Source: Qipengyuania xiapuensis
Lineage (GTDB): Bacteria; Pseudomonadota; Alphaproteobacteria; Sphingomonadales; Sphingomonadaceae
Direction: 5' to 3'
NCBI RefSeq assembly: GCF_019711395.1
Contig: NZ_JAIGNL010000001.1
Coordinates: 1,302,001-1,366,000 of the forward strand
DNA length: 64,000 nt
Of this stretch, positions 46,276-53,558 are shown in pieces. The notes beneath the pieces were generated by a model, which was not told the origin of the DNA, ran no database searches, and worked only from the letters and a program-made list of their open reading frames with translations. How positions within the stretch are numbered: position 1 is the stretch's first letter; each line of letters starts with the position of its first letter. The position numbers and the translations under genes were made by a program.

Positions 46276-47019
46276 CTAGATGCCGGCGTACCACTGGTAA
46301 CCGGCACGATCTTCCCAATAGCCGCCCTTGCCGCCGCCGATATCGTCAAGACTGGCGACCGCTTCGATCGCGGTCAGGTACTTGGGGTGCTTGTATCCGA
46401 GCTGCCGCTCGACCCGCATGCGCAAGGGGGCGCCGTTGCGGATGGGCAGGGGTTCGCCATTGAGCAGGTGCGCGACGATCGTCTGCGGGTGGTAGGCATC
46501 GATCAGGTCGACGCTCTCGTAATAGTCCTGCCCGTTGAGATTGTCGGCGCAGCGGAAAACGATGAATTTCGCCTCGGGCTTCAGTCCGGCAGCATCGAGC
46601 AGCAACGAAAGCTGCGGCCCGGTCCATTCGCCGATCGCGCTCCAGCCTTCGACGCAATCATGCCGCGTGACCTGCGTGCGCTGGGGGAGCTTGCGGATGT
46701 TGTCTAGGCTGAGCTTCATCGGGTTGTCGACGAGCCCGCGCACGTCGAGGCGCCAGTTAACAAAGTTCTCGGCCGCCTGCTGCTGGTAGTCGCCGTTCTG
46801 CGGATCGGTCGAACCGTTGCCGCGGAAGAAGGGCGAGATCGCGCTGCGCGGATACTCTGGGGCAAGCGCTTCGCGATCGGTCAGCAGGCGGTGCGCCTTT
46901 TTGTGCCAGTCCTCTGCCGCGCCGAGCAACCGCGAACCCGTATCGCTATCGGCGATCTTGTTGCAGCCGGCCACGAAGGCGGCACCGGCTGCGGCTATGA
47001 ACCCTCTACGCTTCATCAT
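46276..47019 (-). CDS. Molybdopterin-dependent oxidoreductase, MsrP/sulfite-oxidase type
   Basis: A 247-residue periplasmic enzyme. The N-terminus Met-Lys-Arg-Arg-Gly-Phe-Ile-Ala-Ala-Ala-Gly is a Tat signal, and Val-Ala-Gly-Cys near residue 19 could also be a lipobox. The molybdenum-ligating Cys122 sits in Arg-His-Asp-Cys-Val-Glu-Gly-Trp, as in sulfite oxidase and MsrP. Later Asn-Gly-Ala-Pro-Leu-Arg and Gly-Tyr-Lys-His-Pro-Lys are family-typical. It overlaps the cytochrome b gene by 14 bases, so the latter is its probable membrane electron donor, instead of the MsrQ found in enterobacteria. Whether the substrate is methionine sulfoxide is unknown. Confidence 0.87.
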   Translation of the reverse strand: MMKRRGFIAAAGAAFVAGCNKIADSDTGSRLLGAAEDWHKKAHRLLTDREALAPEYPRSAISPFFRGNGSTDPQNGDYQQQAAENFVNWRLDVRGLVDNPMKLSLDNIRKLPQRTQVTRHDCVEGWSAIGEWTGPQLSLLLDAAGLKPEAKFIVFRCADNLNGQDYYESVDLIDAYHPQTIVAHLLNGEPLPIRNGAPLRMRVERQLGYKHPKYLTAIEAVASLDDIGGGKGGYWEDRAGYQWYAGI

Positions 47020-47677
47020 GCCTGCCTCCGGTAATCATGTCGCGGATCTGCCCGATCGGCCCGGCCAGGATAACCAGAACGACGTGGACCACGAAAAACC
47101 CGAAGAGGGCGAACGCGAAGATGAAATGCAGGCTGCGCGCCGATTGCCGCCCGCCGAGCAGGTCGACCAGCCAGCCGAAGGTCGGCTCCATGCCAGGACT
47201 GATGGCGATGCCGGTGAAAATCATCATCGGCAGGAAGACGCCGAGAACGAGCCCGTAGGCGAGCTTCTGCAGGAAATTATACTTCCCGCCTTCGTGTTCG
47301 AAATTCAGCTTCAGGTGTTGGACGATGTCATGCCGGATCGCCGACGGTCTCCATTCCCTGCGCGAAGTCGCGATATCGCGCGAGAAGTGCCGGTTCACGA
47401 GCATGGCGACCCACATGAAGAGCAGTAGCAGCGCGAAGGGCCATGCCATCAGGATATGCCAGTCGCGGGCGACCGCGAGACTGTAATAGCCGGGAATGGT
47501 CATCCAGTCGGGAAAGCGCGGAACGATCAGCCAGGCCTGTTCGACAGAGAAGCCCCAGTCGCCCCAATAGAGCCTGCGGTGCGCATTGGAGATCGTCAGC
47601 CCGGACATGAACAGGACGACGACGCAAACTAGGTTGAGCCAATGCCAGATGCGCGTGGTTGCCGCGTGGCGTTTCAT
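47006..47677 (-). CDS. Cytochrome b561-type membrane subunit
   Basis: A 223-residue di-haem cytochrome b of the Ni-hydrogenase/thiosulfate-reductase type. Four transmembrane helices with His residues placed as haem ligands: Arg-Ile-Trp-His-Trp-Leu-Asn near residue 12, Asp-Trp-His-Ile-Leu-Met near residue 73, and Ser-Leu-His-Phe-Ile-Phe and Val-Val-His-Val-Val in the C-terminal half. It would pass quinol electrons to the adjacent molybdopterin enzyme. It overlaps that gene by 14 bases and the SDR gene by four (ATGA). Confidence 0.87.
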   Translation of the reverse strand: MKRHAATTRIWHWLNLVCVVVLFMSGLTISNAHRRLYWGDWGFSVEQAWLIVPRFPDWMTIPGYYSLAVARDWHILMAWPFALLLLFMWVAMLVNRHFSRDIATSRREWRPSAIRHDIVQHLKLNFEHEGGKYNFLQKLAYGLVLGVFLPMMIFTGIAISPGMEPTFGWLVDLLGGRQSARSLHFIFAFALFGFFVVHVVLVILAGPIGQIRDMITGGRHDEA

Positions 47678-48444
47678 GCCTCTTTTCCCTCGCGGGCAAG
47701 GTAGATGACGTCGCGCGACTGGCGCAGCAGGTGCTGTCCGCTGTCGCAGTAGATCGTCTGGCCACTGGCCAGATGCCCCTGGCCTAGGAAGTAGGCCGCA
47801 TCTGCAATTTCCTGCGAGCGGGTTCGCCGTTGGAGGAGGTTGAGGCGGTGCGATATCTCCGCTTCCTCGCTCGTCTGGTCGTGACTTGCGAGAATGGCTC
47901 CCGGAGCGAGGCCGTAGACGCGGTCATCCTCATTCGCCGCACCCATCGACAGCATTGCGATCGTCGCGTCGAGCGCGTGCTTGCTCATGGTGTAGCTGAA
48001 GAAGTCGGGATTTGGATTTGACAGCTTCTGGTCGGTCACCTGGATGACGCGCCGCCCGCCACTGGCTTTTGCCTTGGCCAAATAGGCCTGCGCCATGCGC
48101 GTGGGTGTCCGGGCATTGATCTGCATCGCACGCTTGTTCGTTACCGGATCGAGCGCGGTTACATCGTCAGGATCGAATATAGAGGCACAGTTTACCAGCA
48201 CGGCCCAGTCGCCCAGTTTTACAGCGAATTCCTCGACCATGGCGACGCCGGCATCACCGTCGCTTAGATCGCAACCGATTGTTTCGGCACTGGGCAAGTC
48301 TTCGGCGACCTTGCGAGCCGCGTCGCCCGATCGATTGTAGTGAATGACGACATGCCAGCCCTGCCGCCCGAAAGTCTCGGCAATTGCCTTGCCGATCCGC
48401 TTGGCGCCGCCGGTCACGAGTACGCTGGGTTTGCTCTCTGTCAT
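47674..48444 (-). CDS. Short-chain dehydrogenase/reductase, pteridine-reductase-like
   Basis: 256 residues from the ATG at 48444. The Rossmann motif Val-Thr-Gly-Gly-Ala-Lys-Arg-Ile-Gly is at about residues 10-18, and the active-site Tyr/Lys are in Phe-Ser-Tyr-Thr-Met-Ser-Lys near residue 162. The Arg-Ile-Gly then His-Tyr-Asn-Arg-Ser pattern is like FolM/pteridine reductases, which reduce pterins with NADPH. It overlaps the cytochrome b gene by four bases. A link between a pterin reductase and a molybdopterin enzyme is tempting but unproven. Other SDR substrates are possible. Confidence 0.85.
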   Translation of the reverse strand: MTESKPSVLVTGGAKRIGKAIAETFGRQGWHVVIHYNRSGDAARKVAEDLPSAETIGCDLSDGDAGVAMVEEFAVKLGDWAVLVNCASIFDPDDVTALDPVTNKRAMQINARTPTRMAQAYLAKAKASGGRRVIQVTDQKLSNPNPDFFSYTMSKHALDATIAMLSMGAANEDDRVYGLAPGAILASHDQTSEEAEISHRLNLLQRRTRSQEIADAAYFLGQGHLASGQTIYCDSGQHLLRQSRDVIYLAREGKEA

Positions 48445-48488
48445 GCAGCGGCCACCATAAGGCGCGCATCGACAAAGGAAAGGGCTGC

Positions 48489-48529
48489 AAAACCAAAGCG
48501 GCGCCGCCACTCAAGGAGTGACGACGCCG
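48489..48529 (-). terminator. Intrinsic terminator of the glycine-zipper gene
   Basis: On the minus strand, CGGCGTCGTCACTC and GAGTGGCGGCGCCG form a 14-bp stem (two G-U pairs) over a three-base loop, followed by CTTTGGTTTT. It lies about 30 bases after the stop at 48558 and upstream of the SDR start. Confidence 0.85.
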
Positions 48530-48557
48530 CCGGGTTCGAAGGTGCGACCCGAGGAAC

Positions 48558-48947
48558 TTAGCGGCAGCGCAGGCTTCCACGATCGATCTCGCGACCGATC
48601 ACCGCGCCGACGGCACCGCCGAGGATGGTGCCGAGCGCCTTGTCACCGCGACCGGCGAGTTCGTGACCCGCCAGCGCACCTACGCCGGCGCCGATCACCA
48701 GGCCGGTGGTGCCGTTGTCGCGCTTGCAATAGTAGCGCCCGTCGCGGCCGCGCCACATGTAGCTGTCGCGCGTGATACGGCGAGGTTCGACATAGTAGCC
48801 GCGGGAATCGTAGCGGGCGGCGCGATCCTTTGCGCGCTTGCCGTGAGCAGGAGCCCAGGAGGGAGGATCTGCAGCAGCCGGAGCGGCGGTACCGATGCCG
48901 GTAACGGCGAGCGTTCCGGCGGCAAAAGCGATTGCGAACTTCTTCAT
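48558..48947 (-). CDS. Exported glycine-zipper 2TM-type protein
   Basis: 129 residues from the ATG at 48947. A signal peptide ends with Ala-Ala-Pro-Ala-Ala-Ala-Asp near residue 27. A basic Tyr/Arg region with one Cys (Tyr-Tyr-Cys-Lys) is followed by a glycine-zipper segment, Gly-Leu-Val-Ile-Gly-Ala-Gly-Val-Gly-Ala-Leu-Ala-Gly then Gly-Gly-Ala-Val-Gly-Ala-Val-Ile-Gly, at about residues 82-119. Such proteins sit in the outer or inner membrane and are often stress-related. It is monocistronic with its own terminator. Confidence 0.87.
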   Translation of the reverse strand: MKKFAIAFAAGTLAVTGIGTAAPAAADPPSWAPAHGKRAKDRAARYDSRGYYVEPRRITRDSYMWRGRDGRYYCKRDNGTTGLVIGAGVGALAGHELAGRGDKALGTILGGAVGAVIGREIDRGSLRCR

Positions 48948-49068
48948 TATTGCTTCCCATCTGAAGAGTGGATTGCAGCCAGATTGAGCGCGGAAGGACA
49001 ACCGCGGCTGAACGAACGCGATTAATCCGAAATTAGCGATAAACCGACTGGAAGTGCGCGACGAAGCG

Positions 49069-49713
49069 TTAGCTTTCCAAGGCTTTGCGCGCTTTTTCTC
49101 GCCAAGGGACGCAGAGGCGTTCGAGATTCGCGATCTCTTCGAGCTGGCCCCGGTCGGCCCTTTCGGCGGGGTCATAGAGAGACGCGAAAAGGCGCGCGAC
49201 CGTCCACTGGTCATGGCCGGTTTCGACCCGTTGCAGCATGTCACCTGCTTTGGTGCTGCCTTCTTCCAATACGCGGAAGTACCAGCCGCAATTGTGCCGT
49301 TTCACGATCCGCGCGACCATTCCCTTGCGACCGAACCGATGTTCGATCTTCCAGCACGGCTGCCGGGGCTGGCTGATCTCGAGCAGGGCTTCGCCGAGGC
49401 GGAAGCGATCGCCGATGTGGACGCCATCTTCGGCAAGACCGTCGACCATCAGGTTTTCGCCGAAGGCCGCAGGGGCAGAGAGCAAATCATGGCCGCCCAG
49501 CCATGCGTCCCACTCGGCGTAATGGTCGTGCGGATAGAGATGCACGGCCATGTCCGGTCCGCCGTGATGCTTCGTGTCGGCGATCATGTCACCTTCGATA
49601 CCGAAGCTGCGAATGGTGACGGGGCCTTCGACGGGCTTCTTGTCGATCGCGCTCAGTTCGGCACCATTGAAGGGCTTGGGCAGGCCAGTGCAGATTGCGA
49701 AGACTTCGGGCAT
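49069..49713 (-). CDS. MOSC-domain protein (YiiM-like)
   Basis: 214 residues from the ATG at 49713 (Met-Pro-Glu-Val-Phe-Ala). The MOSC pattern is Gly-Ile-Glu-Gly-Asp then His-His-Gly-Gly-Pro-Asp-Met-Ala-Val, and the likely sulfur- or cofactor-carrying Cys is in Gln-Pro-Arg-Gln-Pro-Cys-Trp-Lys near residue 138. YiiM-type proteins reduce N-hydroxylated compounds with molybdenum cofactor. The longer frame to 49995 covers the next gene's shadow. Its ATG shares a base with the stop of the methyltransferase gene (TGATG), so it is translated by coupling. Confidence 0.9.
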   Translation of the reverse strand: MPEVFAICTGLPKPFNGAELSAIDKKPVEGPVTIRSFGIEGDMIADTKHHGGPDMAVHLYPHDHYAEWDAWLGGHDLLSAPAAFGENLMVDGLAEDGVHIGDRFRLGEALLEISQPRQPCWKIEHRFGRKGMVARIVKRHNCGWYFRVLEEGSTKAGDMLQRVETGHDQWTVARLFASLYDPAERADRGQLEEIANLERLCVPWREKARKALES

Positions 49714-50312
49714 CAACCGTCTTTCCCGGAGAGGGTGAGGGCGTACCAGTCGCGCTGGACACCGTCGGCACCCTTGCCGCGATAGCGCTCCGCCGCAAGC
49801 ACTTCGAAGCCCGCTTCGCGATAGGTGCTCTCGAGCCATTCCTCGTCGGGCAGGTTTGCCCAGCGGCCCAGAGGATCGCGGCCTTCCGCTTCGCCGAGCT
49901 TGTAGTTCGCAAAATGGAGGCCGCGGGGCTTCAACGCCTCCAGGATTTTCGTGAGGATCGGCGGAAGGTCGCTGCGCGGTACGTGGAGGAGGCACGCGTG
50001 TGCCCAGACCGCATCATATTCTTCTTTGGCGGCGAGATCGCCGAATAGCATGACCCGCGCGCCCACGTCGAAACGTTCGTTGGCCTTGCGGACCATGGCC
50101 GGGGTGCCATCGGTCGCATCGAGATCGAAGCCGCGTTCGATGATGCGCGCGGAATCGCGTCCGCCGCCGCAGCCCAGTTCGAGGATGCGAGCTCCCGGGC
50201 TAAGCCGATCTAGGAACCTGTCGAGATGGCGGCTCGGCGCCTGTCCGAAGCTCAGTGTATAGCGCGGCGCGTTTGCCTCGTAATAGGCAATCGTCGCCGC
50301 GTCGCTGCTCAC
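49713..50312 (-). CDS. Class I SAM-dependent methyltransferase
   Basis: A 199-residue cytoplasmic methyltransferase of Rossmann fold. Motif I is [12 protein letters not shown] near residue 43, motif II Asp-Ala-Thr-Asp-Gly-Thr near residue 65. It resembles TehB-type and small-molecule methyltransferases. Substrate unknown. Its start overlaps the rlmN stop by four bases (ATGA) and its stop touches the MOSC start, so it is in the middle of a three-gene operon. Confidence 0.87.
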   Translation of the reverse strand: MSSDAATIAYYEANAPRYTLSFGQAPSRHLDRFLDRLSPGARILELGCGGGRDSARIIERGFDLDATDGTPAMVRKANERFDVGARVMLFGDLAAKEEYDAVWAHACLLHVPRSDLPPILTKILEALKPRGLHFANYKLGEAEGRDPLGRWANLPDEEWLESTYREAGFEVLAAERYRGKGADGVQRDWYALTLSGKDG

Positions 50313-51550
50313 GCGGAGGCAGCCTCTGCCGCCTCGCGGTCGCGTTGGGCGCGGCTTTTCTTTTCCGCCGCCGTCTTCAGCTGGCCGCAGGCTGCATCGA
50401 TATCACGCCCGCGCGGCGTGCGGACGGGGGCGGAAATGCCGCCTTCGAAAACGATGTCGGAAAAGCGCTTCACGCGTTCGGGTGTCGAACACTCGTAGGG
50501 CGCGCCCGGCCAGGGATTGAACGGAATGAGGTTTACCTTGGCGGGCAGCTTGTACTGCTTGATCAGGCGTACAAGTTCGCGCGCGTGCTCGTCGCTGTCG
50601 TTCTTGTCCTTGAGCATCACGTATTCGAAAGTGATGCGGCGGGCATTGCTGGCGCCGGGATATGAAGCACAGGCCTCGAGCAGTTCCTCGATACCGTACT
50701 TCTTGTTCAGCGGGACGATCTCGTCGCGGATTTCCTTGGTCACCGCGTGGAGCGAGACGGCGAGGTTCACGCCGATTTCCTCGCCGCAGCGTTCCATCGC
50801 CGGAACGACGCCGCTGGTCGAAAGCGTGATGCGTCGCTTGGACAGGGCGAGGCCGTCACCATCCATGACGAGTTTGAGCGCGCCCTTGACGTTATCGAAA
50901 TTATAGAGCGGCTCGCCCATGCCCATCATCACGATGTTGGTGAGCAGGCGACCGTCGGACGTATAGTGGCCTTCGTCCTCCGCTTCGTCGAGGCCGGCCA
51001 TCGAACCCTTGGGCCATTCGCCAAGCGCATCGCGAGCGAGCATGACCTGGCCGACGATCTCGCCGGGCGTCAGGTTGCGCACGAGGCGCATGGTGCCGGT
51101 GTGGCAGAAGCGGCAATTGAGCGTGCAACCGACCTGGCTCGATACACATAGCGTTCCGCGATCGGCGTCGGGGATGAAGACCATCTCGAACTCGTGACCG
51201 TCGGCGGTCTTGAGCAGCCACTTGCGCGTGCCGTCGGTCGAGTGCTGCGCCTCGACGACATCGGGACGACCGATAACAAACCGCTCGGCAAGCCAGGGGC
51301 GCATGGTCTTGGCGATATCGGTCATCGACTCGAAGTCCGTCACACCGCGGTGGTAGAGCCAATGGAAGACCTGCTTGGAACGCAGTTTGGCCTGCTTCGG
51401 CTCGAGCCCGGCTTCTTCGAACAGTTCGCGGATACGCTCTTTCGGCAAGCCGATCAGGTCCACGCGGCCATCTTCGCGCGGCGTGATGTCACGCGCGACG
51501 GGAACCGGGTCCACCTGCCCGGGAATGCTCATCAGGTTCGTATCTGCCAT
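50309..51550 (-). CDS. rlmN: 23S rRNA A2503 / tRNA A37 C2-methyltransferase
   Basis: A 413-residue radical-SAM methyltransferase. The start is the ATG at 51550 (Met-Ala-Asp-Thr-Asn-Leu). The 4Fe-4S Cys are Cys142, Cys146 and Cys149 (Cys-Thr-Leu-Asn-Cys-Arg-Phe-Cys). The later Gly-Met-Gly-Glu-Pro-Leu and the C-terminal Ala-Ala-Cys-Gly-Gln-Leu carry the substrate-linked Cys. It methylates A2503 of 23S rRNA and A37 of some tRNAs. Slightly longer than the E. coli enzyme because of an N-terminal extension. First gene of the rlmN-methyltransferase-MOSC operon. Confidence 0.95.
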   Translation of the reverse strand: MADTNLMSIPGQVDPVPVARDITPREDGRVDLIGLPKERIRELFEEAGLEPKQAKLRSKQVFHWLYHRGVTDFESMTDIAKTMRPWLAERFVIGRPDVVEAQHSTDGTRKWLLKTADGHEFEMVFIPDADRGTLCVSSQVGCTLNCRFCHTGTMRLVRNLTPGEIVGQVMLARDALGEWPKGSMAGLDEAEDEGHYTSDGRLLTNIVMMGMGEPLYNFDNVKGALKLVMDGDGLALSKRRITLSTSGVVPAMERCGEEIGVNLAVSLHAVTKEIRDEIVPLNKKYGIEELLEACASYPGASNARRITFEYVMLKDKNDSDEHARELVRLIKQYKLPAKVNLIPFNPWPGAPYECSTPERVKRFSDIVFEGGISAPVRTPRGRDIDAACGQLKTAAEKKSRAQRDREAAEAASA

Positions 51551-51848
51551 GGGAGCGGCGCATATAGGCGCAAGCGGCGCGGATTGAAAGCCCGTAGCGG
51601 GGGCGAAACAAGTCGCGACATCGTCATCGGGTTCCAACACTCCGTCGAATGTCGGCTTCGGTTAGTCGATGAAACTTCGGGCAAGCATTTCATCGCACGC
51701 ACCGCACGGCGTGACCGCTTAAATGTGACGTAAAAACAACGTTTTCTTGTTGTGCAGCGTTCATGAAACTCGAACCCGTTCAGCTCCGTTTGATGGGTCC
51801 ACGCGGTCGCAATGACGGCTCGCGGGAAAACAATAACGGAGTACAAAA
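51551..51848. other. Divergent promoter gap between rlmN and the outer-membrane protein gene
   Basis: A 298-base AT-richer gap between divergent starts. It should contain both promoters. A small inverted ACAAC/GTTGT (51736-51753) lies in it, too weak to name. No further gene is supported. Confidence 0.55.
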
Positions 51849-52517
51849 ATGAAAAAGACAGCAGCCCTTCTTGTCGCAGGTTCGATGTTTGCAGTGGCAA
51901 CCCCCGCCATGGCGCAGAGCTCGGATGACGACAATTTCAGCGGCTTTCGTGTCGAAGCTCTTGCCGGTTACGATGTCAGCCAGGCCGGCAGCACCGTCGA
52001 CAATGATGCCAATCCCAATGACGACCAGTCGATCGACGGCCTCTCCTACGGTTTCGGTATCGGCTACGACTATGATGCGGGCGGTGTCGTCCTTGGCGTC
52101 GAAGGCGAGTTTGCCGGTTCCACGGCTGAAACCGAGTTCGACGATGGCGATTTCGAGAACCTTGGTATCGGCAACGTCGAAACGGGCCGCGACCTCTATC
52201 TCGGTGCGCGCGTCGGTGTGAAACCGGCCGATGACCTGCTCATCTACGCCAAGGGCGGTTATACCAACGCAAGCTACAACATCCGCTCTGACGATGGCAC
52301 GACGCAGTACGATGCCGATCTCGACACTGATGGCTATCGCCTCGGTGCAGGCGTCGAATATGCGTTGAGCGACAATACCTTTGCCAAGGTCGAGTACCGA
52401 TATTCGAACTACAGCGATGCTGAGCTGGATTTCGAGGGTGACGCTCCCGACGTGGCGGTCCCCGATATCGACCTCGACCGTCACCAGGTCATGGTCGGCT
52501 TCGGCATGCGCTTCTAA
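51849..52517 (+). CDS. Outer-membrane beta-barrel protein, opacity/Omp25-like
   Basis: A 222-residue protein. A signal peptide (Met-Lys-Lys-Thr-Ala-Ala-Leu-Leu) ends with Ala-Met-Ala-Gln near residue 23. The mature part has alternating strands (Tyr-Gly-Phe-Gly-Ile-Gly-Tyr-Asp, Leu-Tyr-Leu-Gly-Ala-Arg, Ile-Tyr-Ala-Lys-Gly-Gly-Tyr, Phe-Ala-Lys-Val-Glu-Tyr-Arg-Tyr) and ends Val-Gly-Phe-Gly-Met-Arg-Phe, with the terminal Phe expected of BAM substrates. This is the eight-stranded opacity/Omp25 type with acidic surface loops. Monocistronic with a good terminator. Confidence 0.92.
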   Translation: MKKTAALLVAGSMFAVATPAMAQSSDDDNFSGFRVEALAGYDVSQAGSTVDNDANPNDDQSIDGLSYGFGIGYDYDAGGVVLGVEGEFAGSTAETEFDDGDFENLGIGNVETGRDLYLGARVGVKPADDLLIYAKGGYTNASYNIRSDDGTTQYDADLDTDGYRLGAGVEYALSDNTFAKVEYRYSNYSDAELDFEGDAPDVAVPDIDLDRHQVMVGFGMRF

Positions 52518-52536
52518 GCGTCTTCGATAGCAATGG

Positions 52537-52570
52537 AAGGGTCGGGAGCCTCGCGCTTCCGGCCCTTTTT
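52537..52570 (+). terminator. Intrinsic terminator of the outer-membrane barrel gene
   Basis: AAGGGTCGGGA and TTCCGGCCCTT form an 11-base stem, mostly paired, over a 9-base loop; its final bases merge into a TTTTTG run. It starts 19 bases after the stop at 52517. Confidence 0.88.
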
Positions 52571-52574
52571 GTAT

Positions 52575-53060
52575 CTATCGTCGCGGGCAGGCCAACGTCG
52601 CTGCGTCCATTGCAGTGGCTGCGCCGGCCAGCGAATAGCGGTCGGAGAAGCGCCGTCCGCGCGTATCGGTGCCCCTGACGGTCATCGCATCGGCGGAACG
52701 CATCGCAGCAACGATTGCGGCGTCCATTGCCGCGTCACGGGCCCAGGCATCTGCACTGCCGCCGGTCAGGGTGAAGGTCTGGCGCCCGATCCGCAGTGAG
52801 ACGCGGCTATTCTGCCGCATCGGTCGCGAGAGACGGAAATGGACCTGTCCGCGTATGCGGCGCGCCGGCCATGTGGCGATAGTCGCATAGGGATCGAATT
52901 CGCGCGAGAAGGGGCTCTCTTCGGCCTCCGCGATGGCATAGCATTGCGGCACCGAAGGCTCGCGAAAAGCGCCCCAATCGGAAAAAATGCCCAGACTGTC
53001 CTTGGCTGCGAGCGGCGCGGCGACAAGCAGGAGGAGGGCGGGGAGGGCAAGCCTACGCAT
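52575..53060 (-). CDS. Small secreted protein, possibly IalB-like
   Basis: A 161-residue protein with a signal peptide (Met-Arg-Arg-Leu-Ala-Leu-Pro, cleavage near Leu-Ala-Ala-Lys, residue 20). The mature part starts with Phe-Ser-Asp-Trp-Gly-Ala-Phe and has two Cys (Gln-Cys-Tyr-Ala-Ile near residue 40 and Leu-Ala-Cys-Pro at the end), similar in layout to invasion-associated locus B proteins, which begin with a Trp/Cys pattern and have a Cys-bonded beta sandwich. The resemblance is weak. It overlaps the greB 3' end by eight bases, so it is probably cotranscribed with greB. Confidence 0.65.
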   Translation of the reverse strand: MRRLALPALLLLVAAPLAAKDSLGIFSDWGAFREPSVPQCYAIAEAEESPFSREFDPYATIATWPARRIRGQVHFRLSRPMRQNSRVSLRIGRQTFTLTGGSADAWARDAAMDAAIVAAMRSADAMTVRGTDTRGRRFSDRYSLAGAATAMDAATLACPRR

Positions 53061-53532
53061 AGTCGATTGCGATCACTTCCCATTCCTTGTCGCCCGACGG
53101 AAGTCGCACGGTTCGCAAATCGCCGACGGCCGCGCCTTTCAATGCGCGAGCGAGCGGGCTCGACCAGCCGATCCGCCCAGCGCTCGCATCCTGCTCGTCA
53201 TCGCCGACCAGGACGACCACTTTCTCGTTATCGTCCTCATCGGCCAGCGTGACCGTAGCCCCGAAGAATGCGCGCGACTTGTCGGGCTGGTCCTCGGGCG
53301 TGATTACCCGAGCAGCTTTCATCCGGCGCGAGAGATGGCCAAGCTCGCGGTCGATCTCGCGCATGCGCTTGCGGCCGTAGAGATAGTCGCCGTTCTCGCT
53401 GCGGTCGCCATTGCCGGCCGCCCAGCTGACAATCTCGACGATCTCTGGCCTCTCGGTGCCGAGCAGGTGGTCGTAGCGCGCCTTGAGCGCGGCATAGCCT
53501 GCCGGAGTGATCGGATTGGTCTTGCCCTGCAT
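53053..53532 (-). CDS. greB: Transcript cleavage factor GreB
   Basis: A 159-residue protein of the GreA/GreB family. The N-terminal coiled coil has Asn-Gly-Asp-Arg-Ser-Glu-Asn-Gly-Asp-Tyr with the acidic tip, and Tyr-Gly-Arg-Lys-Arg-Met-Arg-Glu-Ile-Asp, the basic patch pattern of GreB. The C-terminal globular part has Ile-Gly-Trp-Ser-Ser-Pro-Leu-Ala-Arg-Ala-Leu. It rescues backtracked RNA polymerase by stimulating RNA cleavage. It lies 26 bases after the lytic transglycosylase gene and overlaps the following secreted protein gene. Confidence 0.93.
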   Translation of the reverse strand: MQGKTNPITPAGYAALKARYDHLLGTERPEIVEIVSWAAGNGDRSENGDYLYGRKRMREIDRELGHLSRRMKAARVITPEDQPDKSRAFFGATVTLADEDDNEKVVVLVGDDEQDASAGRIGWSSPLARALKGAAVGDLRTVRLPSGDKEWEVIAIDYA

Positions 53533-53558
53533 TGCAGGAGCGTCCCTAGCGGCAAAAG

